Shown here: positions 56,965-64,000 of the stretch, one piece after another
Numbering within the stretch: position 1 is the stretch's first letter
How the letters are laid out: every line of letters begins with the position of its first letter
Origin: Chenopodium formosanum
Taxonomy: Eukaryota > Streptophyta > Magnoliopsida > Caryophyllales > Amaranthaceae
DNA: 64,000 bases
Direction of reading: 5' to 3'
Assembly (NCBI GenBank): GCA_024500155.1
Contig: CM044858.1
Coordinates: 2,232,001-2,296,000, forward strand
Translations under genes and position numbers: made by a program
Notes under the pieces: model-generated
The model's database searches: none
What the model saw: only the letters and a program-made list of their open reading frames with translations
What the model was told of the DNA's origin: nothing

Positions 56965-57845
56965 ATAGTAAAACCGCTAACTCAAATGGCGGTTTTAGCA
57001 TGAACACTGCTACATCAGTTAGCGGTTTCTACTCATTAGTCACTATCAAAATTCCATCCTCATCTCTCTGCTCTCTCATTCTAAAGCTAATCACTTTTTT
57101 TCAATAGAAACAAAGTCCCAAATTCTCCACTGCCATCATCCATTCTACCTCAGTCAAATTCCAGATCTCATCTCTCTATTTCTCTCATTAATTTTTCAAA
57201 TTTTAATTCTCAAATTAAATTGGTAAGGGGATATTTTGATTAAGTTTGGGAATCTGATATTTATTTAATTCAATTGTTTCTGGGTAGTTTCATGGAATTA
57301 TCTTGCAATTCTCTTAATCCTAATCTTTTTTTTTTATCATTATATACGATCTATACGAAGTATAGTGTGGAGTTTGCGCCGCTGCCTTTGCCGACTTCAC
57401 CACCGGAATCACTGCCTTCGTCATCACATACAGGTGCAGCAGCCAGTTCATGAAACTTGTCATTTTAATAATTATGTAGTTTAGATCCAACTATGAGATT
57501 GTATTAGTTTTCTTCTTTCAATTATGATTATCTATATTATATATATTCTGTAATATTTTCCATATTAATGAAACATATGACAATTTCTCTCTCTTGTTCT
57601 TCCCCTTCTCTCTCTAAATTCAGATTACTCTGATTTTTTCCACTTTTAAGATTTGATTTTTGTTTTTTTTTTTTTTGAACGGGAGGTGTATAATTAATTT
57701 TACGTTGAATTCTTGCCTGGATTAATGTAGAATTTTTACAAAGAATTTTTTTTTATTTTTTACATAATATGGAAACCGCCACTTGAATTGGCGGTTTTCC
57801 CCCAATTGTAAACCGCTAACTCAAGTGACGGTTTTGTCTTATACA
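56965..57845. repeat. Pair of palindromic AAACCGC...GCGGTTT motifs bracketing an exon-like leader
   Basis: AAAACCGCTAACTCAAATGG-CGGTTTT at about 56972 and TAGCGGTTTC at 57020 recur at 57775-57838 as AAACCGCCACTTGAATTGGC and AAACCGCTAACTCAAGTGAC. Between them lies a CT-rich leader-like stretch ending ATTG|GTAAGG (about 57224). It may be an unclassified mobile element or a silent promoter fragment. Confidence 0.4.
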
Positions 57846-58321
57846 TTTTAAAAAAAAAAAAATTAATTTGTTAAATGGTGACGTGAACAGTAGATTGGGA
57901 AATTATAAAAGTTTAGCTGTATTTAGGGAATTGGAAGTAATTGGATCATTATTGAAGGAAAGCACTCGAAAAAAAAATGAAGAACAGTAAAATAGATTGA
58001 AAAATATTTCTTGACTGAAACACTGAATTGTAAGAAGCAACACCATTTCTGTAGAAATCTCAACAAAAACCTTATCTACTGATTCAGATAGCAACCCACC
58101 TTGGGCGTTGATTAGAGTCGGCTGAAAATTCCCTTGTTGAAGAACAATAGCAAAATTCTGACAAAACATGAACAAGCTGAAGCACGTTCATTATTATGAT
58201 GAATAACAGTACATAATTGAAATTATTTATACATCTTTCTCGTATAAACTTATTTATACACCTAATAAATCACTTCTTTAAGCAATACATGTCTTCATGA
58301 GCTACTGTTCTGTATGCGCAG
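57846..58321. other. 3' side of the secreted repeat protein gene
   Basis: AT-rich DNA with a 90-codon minus-strand frame (57903-58175) lacking any family. Probably includes the 3' UTR of the gene ending at 58322. Confidence 0.35.
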
Positions 58322-59341
58322 CTAGTTGTGCTGATTTGAAGCAGAGCCTCCTGTCTGAGACGGACCTGGTGCATAGCCTCGCGCATATGGATAAGGACCA
58401 AAATATCCCTGTGATGCTTGGCCTTGACCATGCCCACTCCCGAAGGATGTGTATGGAGGAACAATGGGATATAGGGACATGTATGGTGAGATGACAACAT
58501 AGGGTTGCTGTTGAGGTTGATAATATGGATACCCTGGTGTAAACCCGCCCCATCCAATATCTCCTCCAAAATCAATAGGCCCTAGAGTAAAATGGAACGA
58601 GCCATCCCCACCTGGAATAATGGGAATTAATCCAACTGCCAAGGACCTGGGTTGGATATTCAGCCTCCCATTTCTACCCTCAGTCTTATCATTAATACTC
58701 CGATTTACATCAGTTTGTGAGGCCTCCACAATTTTCTTCTTCCCACCTATGTTATTACTCAGTGGAGAAGGAAGTGGTACAGAGGCCTCATCATAAATAT
58801 ACCGACTTACATCAGTTTGTGAGGCCTCGTTAATTTTATTCTTTCCACCTCTGCCAGTACTCAGTGGAGGAAGTGGTACAGAGGCCTGACCATAAGTACC
58901 CCGACTTCCATCAATTTGTGGGACCTCGCTAATTTTATTCTTTCCACCTCCGCCAGTACTCAGTGGAGGAAGTGGTACAGAGGCCTCATCATAAATACCC
59001 CTACTTCCATCAATTTGTGAGGCCTCACCAATTTTATTCTTTCCACCTCCGCCAGTACTCAGTGGAGGAAGTGGTACAGAGGCCTCATCATAAATACCCC
59101 GACTTTCAGCACTTTGTGAGGCCTCGCTAATTTTATTCTTTCCACCTCCACCAGTACTCAGTGGAGGAAGTGGTACAGAGGCCTCAACATTAACATTCTC
59201 ACTCACATTACCTCCATCTGGACCTTTTGGAGGAGCTGGTAGTTCAGCCTCAGTATTTTCAATAACAGCAGGCCTGCGAGCAGAAGCAAAGACGGACATT
59301 AAAATGAGAGCAAGACATAGCAAGTATGACCTACTAGCCAT
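58322..59341 (-). CDS. Secreted Pro/Gly-rich protein with 33-residue tandem repeats
   Basis: From ATG 59341 the protein has 339 residues. The first 22 or so form a clear signal peptide (SYLLCLALILMSVFASA then RRP). A Pro-rich lead is followed by five tandem repeats of 33 residues built on EASVPLPPLSTGGGGKNKI and EASQ.D.SRGIYD; the last copy is diverged. The C-terminal third is Gly/Tyr/Pro/Gln-rich (GGDGSFHFTLGPIDFGGDIG, YYQPQQQPY, GYFGPYPYARGYAPGP). Composition and signal peptide suggest an extracellular, perhaps cell-wall protein; I do not recognise a named family. No introns in the coding part. An in-frame ATG seven codons upstream (59362) exists, but the TATA box at 59390-59396 would place transcription start about there, so 59341 is preferred. 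Confidence 0.7.
   Translation of the reverse strand: MASRSYLLCLALILMSVFASARRPAVIENTEAELPAPPKGPDGGNVSENVNVEASVPLPPLSTGGGGKNKISEASQSAESRGIYDEASVPLPPLSTGGGGKNKIGEASQIDGSRGIYDEASVPLPPLSTGGGGKNKISEVPQIDGSRGTYGQASVPLPPLSTGRGGKNKINEASQTDVSRYIYDEASVPLPSPLSNNIGGKKKIVEASQTDVNRSINDKTEGRNGRLNIQPRSLAVGLIPIIPGGDGSFHFTLGPIDFGGDIGWGGFTPGYPYYQPQQQPYVVISPYMSLYPIVPPYTSFGSGHGQGQASQGYFGPYPYARGYAPGPSQTGGSASNQHN
58760..59195. repeat. In-frame 99-bp tandem repeat
   Basis: ACTCAGTGGAGGAAGTGGTA recurs near 58860, 58959, 59058 and 59157 (plus-strand reading), with a diverged copy near 58758. Period 99 bp, a multiple of three, so copy-number change keeps the reading frame. Confidence 0.85.
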
Positions 59342-59389
59342 AACTGCTACCTCTGATAACATACATAAAGGTTTACATGTATTTTCAGG

Positions 59390-59396
59390 TTATATA
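59390..59396 (-). promoter_or_regulatory. TATA box of the secreted repeat protein gene
   Basis: The minus strand reads CTTGTATATAACCTG about 50 bases above the chosen start codon. Confidence 0.5.
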
Positions 59397-59399
59397 CAA

Positions 59400-60632
59400 G
59401 GGGGGGAAAACCTGTATGATCATTTCAGCAGTCATCTGCTCACAAGGAAAGAATTTGCATGAAATGAGACATAAAAACGGATCCTGACTCACGAATGATG
59501 CATGATAAAGCATCAACTATCAACTTATCTAGGGCTTTCAGCTGAATACTAGATGCTGCAGCAATCCAAAAGACCAAATGCATGAATATCTATATATCGT
59601 TCAACCTGGCATTCTGTAATAAACAATAATTACAGCCTTACAGCAATCCAAAGACCATATTGTCCTCTCTGTAGACTGTTGTTAATCAAGGAGTGAGGAG
59701 GAAAACATTGGCTTTATCATCTGATGAAATATAACAATATATATCATGTGGAAGAGCAGCTTGACAAATGCTCTATGGATGCAAAAGAGGCATACCTTTT
59801 TTTTTTCTTTTTTGGAGTCAACTGTATTTGGAGAACAATTAAACATGAAATCAGAGCACACTTTTTGGGTTGCTGCTCCTGATGCAACAATACACATATA
59901 CGAATAATAACATCGTACTGAGCCAAATTGACAGTGTTAAGAGTCTAACAAAACAAGCACACTCTTGCGCACAACAAAACAGTGAACATTCTCAACAGCT
60001 ACCATTGGAAGGTAAGGACTGGTTTAATTTAGAAGGGTCACAAAATTGATCAATCATCGCCAAGAGACAGCAAAATTAAGCACCCAAGGGAACGTCGGAA
60101 CGATGGATAAGAACTAGTATTTGACTTGTTTCCAGAAAAATAAATTATCATGTTATTATATTATAGGCTTATAGCACCCATTCAGCAGTAGAAGATGGTA
60201 CAGCTAACACCAAAAAATACAGAATATGTTACATGGAGTCAAAGGCTCAAAGCCTTTCCAATTTCAGGTGATACCACTTTACAAGGTAGATTGACGACCA
60301 TATTTGGTGGTTGGGGGTGGGGGGGGGGGGGGGGGGTGGGGGATTATGTAGCTACTTCGTATATCCTTAGTTTAATATCTAACCATATTAACACAATCAA
60401 GCATTATATGCCAGAAACACAAGCAGTAAAGTTCCACACAGCAAATATCATTCATATATCATCATAATATAGTACATAGGTACAAAGCTTAGGCGCTCAT
60501 TGAGAACAAACATATTACAAGTTACAAGATATGCATAATAATATGCTTGAGAACATCTCATACATTTCCCCACAACACAGTTATAAAAACCATACCTAGA
60601 CTGTTTATGTACGACCTTGGCATGTCTAGTAT
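59400..60632. other. Intergenic DNA between two minus-strand genes
   Basis: No coding sequence or RNA gene recognised. Contains a G-rich tract at about 60309-60342. The right part probably includes the 3' UTR of the BPS1-like gene. Confidence 0.4.
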
Positions 60633-61688
60633 TCATCTCACAAGTTGTTCCTCCTTTAACTTTTTTGGAGAATCAAAGACGCTGCTGGACACTCGAAGGT
60701 TACCAAGCAAAGCATCACGTCCACTCAACACTATTTGAAAAAACCCATCCACTTCCTTCGCCAAAAGATCTAATCCTGATGAAAGTTTGTCTGCTCTTGT
60801 CCCTAATTCCACAACAGAATTCTGAAACACTTCTGTCTTCAAAGGCTCTGTACCTTCTTGAATCATGGGATAAATTTCCCCAACAATTGTATCAACTGCT
60901 TCCAACTCTTTCAAAAGAACATTCCTACCACCTGAAACTAAATTTCTAATCTCCCTGTACACAAACGTCTGGAGATCATTATATGCTTCTGCCCACATGT
61001 GTGTACCAGCAACTTGCAAGTCTACTAATTTTTTATCAGAGCCTGTGAAAGCAGAGATAAATGCACCGCAAACAAATATAGTGTGCACCTTGACTCCATA
61101 CATAGCACGCATCAAAGCTTTTCCTTTGGCTGAGTTCTTAACCTTGGGCAGCTCTAATGATTCCATCAACTTATCAATGATAGGGAAACAATTTTCAAGT
61201 CTAGGGTTCTTAGTACCAATGTGATTTCTCCAACTATCAATTGAAGATTTTGCTTTCGAAATCTCACTTGAACTATTTTGGTCCAAATTACGCTGCAGGC
61301 AATGGAGCAGGAGCTGCCCTTGGCTTAATCGTGACAGCTCAGAGCAGAGGGCAATACAAATATCCAGCAACTTCACACTGTTGTCCAAATAGACATCTAT
61401 CCATTTGTCATCCCAATCGACGACAGGAAGCTCAAGATCAGTTATCAGAGATTTGATATCATTATGCGTCTCAGAGAGAGACTGTATGGCTAATATCATC
61501 CAAGAAAAACTGAAGACCTCATCTTTATGCTTTGGAACAAGTCTTCTAAGCCTTCCTGCCAAGGTATCCTCGAACTTATTCAGCAGCGCCTGTACCTTAG
61601 GGGAAAGATAGGAGCTCTTCGGAAGTATCATCCGAAAAGGGTTTCCATGTGAAAAGAATGGCCTGTGTGGTTCTTGTGGGCGACTCAT
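60633..61688 (-). CDS. BPS1: BYPASS1 (BPS1)-like protein
   Basis: 351 residues in a single coding exon. It starts MSRPQEPHRPFFSHGNPFRM, the usual start of BPS1-like proteins, and carries the family sequences LAGRLRRLVPK, MILAIQSLSETHNDIKSLI, LPVVDWDDKWIDVYLDNSVKLLDICIALCSELSRLSQGQ and GKALMRAMYGVKVHTIFVCG. A hydrophobic segment near residues 204-216 (VHTIFVCGAFISAF) is typical. In Arabidopsis BPS1 (about 349 residues) prevents production of a mobile root-derived signal that arrests shoot growth; its biochemical activity is unknown. A 5' UTR intron precedes the start codon. Length and both ends match the family, so the gene looks intact. Confidence 0.88.
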   Translation of the reverse strand: MSRPQEPHRPFFSHGNPFRMILPKSSYLSPKVQALLNKFEDTLAGRLRRLVPKHKDEVFSFSWMILAIQSLSETHNDIKSLITDLELPVVDWDDKWIDVYLDNSVKLLDICIALCSELSRLSQGQLLLHCLQRNLDQNSSSEISKAKSSIDSWRNHIGTKNPRLENCFPIIDKLMESLELPKVKNSAKGKALMRAMYGVKVHTIFVCGAFISAFTGSDKKLVDLQVAGTHMWAEAYNDLQTFVYREIRNLVSGGRNVLLKELEAVDTIVGEIYPMIQEGTEPLKTEVFQNSVVELGTRADKLSSGLDLLAKEVDGFFQIVLSGRDALLGNLRVSSSVFDSPKKLKEEQLVR

Positions 61689-61702
61689 TCTTCTTTAAGC
61701 AA

Positions 61703-62620
61703 CTGAAATGAACAAACAAACAAACAACAACAAAAAAAAGCATTCAGCAACCAAAACTTGGAAGATATTACAATCACCATCTTCTCAATGAAAATATAGT
61801 CAACTACCAAAAATCATTCTTACAAAAATACAGCAACAAAAATTAAGGTCCAAACTCAACTTCTAAACATTGAATCATCACAACTCCAAAACATCAAATT
61901 GTCACATTTTTCTAATCCTGGGCTTGCAATTATAAACTCTCATCATTTAAACATGATACATCCAATTATACATCCATCAAATGAAAGACAACCGTCTATC
62001 AAATACACATACATCTATGCAAAAATAAAAAGAAGCATAAAACATAGCCTCACAACCTAAATCTATTAATAAAGCAAATACACAACACCAGAACAAGGCA
62101 CTTTAATTAAGAAAAGACAGCAAAATTAAGAAAAGACAGCAACTTTATAAATTTCTTCCTTCAAAAGTTCATTTAAACCCATTTCAAGCTCCAATCTTAA
62201 CCTAAGTTCTTCAAACTCAAACTCAAGCTCATCATCTACCCCTAATTATGAAGATCTGCTAAAGTCAACGAACAAGAACCCTAAACACAGAACAAATTCT
62301 CCCAATTTCTTCTATTTCTCACTTCCAGAATCCAACACAAATTAAGAAACAAGTAAAAACAACTTTTTCCCCAAAATCAACAATTAATTCCATTTCATGC
62401 AACAAACCACATAGATCTAACATAAACACAACCAAAACCAACAGATCTACAACAAAATCCAACAATTCTTCACAAATTAAACCAAAAAAATTAATAACTC
62501 AACCTTAATTAAAAATAATAATAATAAAAAAAAATAGATCCCTTAATTTGGAATTTCAACAGACCAATTACAAGACCAACAAACAAACAATCAATTAATA
62601 AATAAATAAAAGAAACAAAC
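61703..62620 (-). other. 5' UTR intron of the BPS1-like gene
   Basis: The minus strand reads TTCTTACAG|GTTTGT at 62621/62620 and GTTCATTTCAG|TTGCTT at 61703/61702, 14 bases above the ATG. The intron is 918 bp, AT-rich and non-coding. The leader exon above it is CT-rich (about 62621-62700). Confidence 0.6.
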
Positions 62621-62709
62621 CTGTAAGAAAATCAAAGCGAAACTTAAAAGTGAGAGGAAAAAACAGAGGAGAGAGAAAGTGATAATGTTAGTTGAAAAAG
62701 TAGAAAGAA

Positions 62710-64000
62710 ATGAGAGGAAGAAGAGGAAGATGGATGATAATTGATAAGAGAGGAAATTGTTTGATTGTGGTTTTAGCCGTTGACGAAAGTGGGGACCACC
62801 TTGATAAATCAAAGGGTGGAAATTGGTTAATGATTTAACGATGTCGATTTAAGATGAGTAAAATGAACGGCTGAGATATTATAAAAGTGGACAAGGTCAG
62901 GTTTATTTTAAACTGTGTGTTTGTGCGTGTAGAGTATTCTAGATAGTGGAAAATACTTGTAGGAAATATCCATCATTTTTATTTTTTTTTAATTAAATAA
63001 AATAATTTATCACGAGTATTTTTATGAGGCTGCCAAGTATGGCCAATTTACGCGGTTTGTTTGTTTTAGGGTTTGTTATAGGGTGAGAAAATTGTATTGG
63101 CTTTGCTTATTTGGTTGAAATGTTGAATGGGTTCATAAAATATGTGGGCTTGGACTAAAACAAGGGGTTGGCTTTATTGATAAAGTGCTAGAATTGTGCC
63201 TTAAAATATTATGCCATTTTTATGTCTTAGGACTCTTAACAAACCCGAGTACTCGTATTGTTATTTAGTTAATAGGAGATGTGGTTTTCAAATACTCTCT
63301 TTGTTCCAACGCTCCCTTGCATGCTAATGTTTGAACTATTTGCACACATCACTTTTAACAATGCATAAGATTAATCATAGATAAATGAGCATTTGTTGGA
63401 CTTGGTCTAATGAGTATTCAGTTGAAATACGATAGTTTGATAAATGTGTTAAGAGAGAAAAATTCACCATGTGTATGGTGTGACATCTTCAAAATTAGAC
63501 TCATTAGCCTAATTTTGAAACTAAGACCAAAAATACAAAACTTACTTTAAATCAATAGCCAAAAACATAAGACTTCTCAGAAAAATTCTTATTGTCCTAC
63601 ATGTGAGACTCATTGCGTGTCGTCACACTAACATAATAGTGTTACGCATCACACACAATACCACTTCAATGGTTTCTTATTTCTAGTAAAAACAAATTAT
63701 AATAGTTATGAAAGTTTTTTTTGTTCATATACATAATACATGTAGGGTATATATCAAAACTGTGGAATTTTACTTGTAAAATTGTTGAACTGATGATACT
63801 TCAGTACTTTTCGTTTCGTTTTAGAACTGATTATCTTAGTTAGTTTGCCATCCTCTTTTTCTTTTTCTTTTTTTTTTTTCCTTTTTTTTTGGTTTTGTTT
63901 TGTAGTGTGAAGATTAGTTTAAAACACATAGCTTTAAATGCCTATTTTATGAGAATGAAGAAATTCATTTCAAAAACCTGTCTTTTAAGAGTTTTAAGTT
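62710..64000. other. Promoter side of the BPS1-like gene and intergenic DNA
   Basis: AT-rich sequence with a CT-rich tract near 63855-63890. No coding sequence, RNA gene or mobile element ends recognised. Confidence 0.4.

Overview
The window is nuclear DNA from a flowering plant, most likely a eudicot. Genes carry introns with GT/AG borders, intergenic DNA is AT-rich, and it is full of Copia elements, a LINE remnant, a Helitron end, MULE-like and Tourist-like elements and a satellite array. The short word ACTCCGTA recurs between genes. This is reminiscent of Amaranthaceae/Caryophyllales genomes, but I cannot prove that placement.

Layout. Positions 1-700 hold the 5' end of a ferric reductase (FRO) gene, minus strand, running off the left edge. 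Positions 4984-6372 hold an intronless malectin-domain membrane protein that resembles a CrRLK1L receptor without a kinase. From 7.4 to 14.3 kb there is repeat-rich DNA: a CGGTT-type repeat, a tandem repeat, a Helitron 3' end, a hairpin-ended fold-back element and two MULE-like elements with perfect 9-10 bp target duplications. Positions 14552-19377 hold a three-exon DUF604/GT31 glycosyltransferase gene with a further MULE-like element in intron 2. A complete, uninterrupted Copia retrotransposon (19902-24764) with LTRs that read as identical sits about 0.5 kb upstream of that gene's start codon. Positions 26472-30237 hold a seven-coding-exon mitochondrial MscS-like channel (MSL1-like, plus strand). 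Positions 31672-32949 hold an intact single-exon reading frame that looks like a plant partitivirus (cryptic virus) coat protein, i.e. an endogenised non-retroviral RNA-virus sequence.

Positions 33.3-39.1 kb are a satellite array of about fifteen 323-bp units bracketed by a direct repeat. After it come a Tourist-like MITE and a tRNA-Val(CAC) gene. Positions 40272-49409 hold a six-exon group B MAP kinase gene (MPK4-like, 366 aa). Its 6.2-kb first intron contains a 2.4-kb inverted repeat made from the same satellite family, plus a decayed LINE. A second Copia element, with broken coding sequence, lies at 50034-54956. Next come a GC-rich MULE-like element (55719-56947), a secreted repeat protein (58322-59341) and a BYPASS1-like gene (60633-61688). 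The last 1.3 kb shows no gene.

The genes do not form a pathway; they are ordinary single plant loci separated and invaded by mobile DNA. The points most worth following are the intact partitivirus coat-like gene, the satellite family that exists both as a tandem array and as an intronic hairpin, the kinase-less malectin receptor and the apparently intact young Copia element. Exon borders were read by eye from splice signals and frame continuity; database matches are from memory of the families and were not searched.
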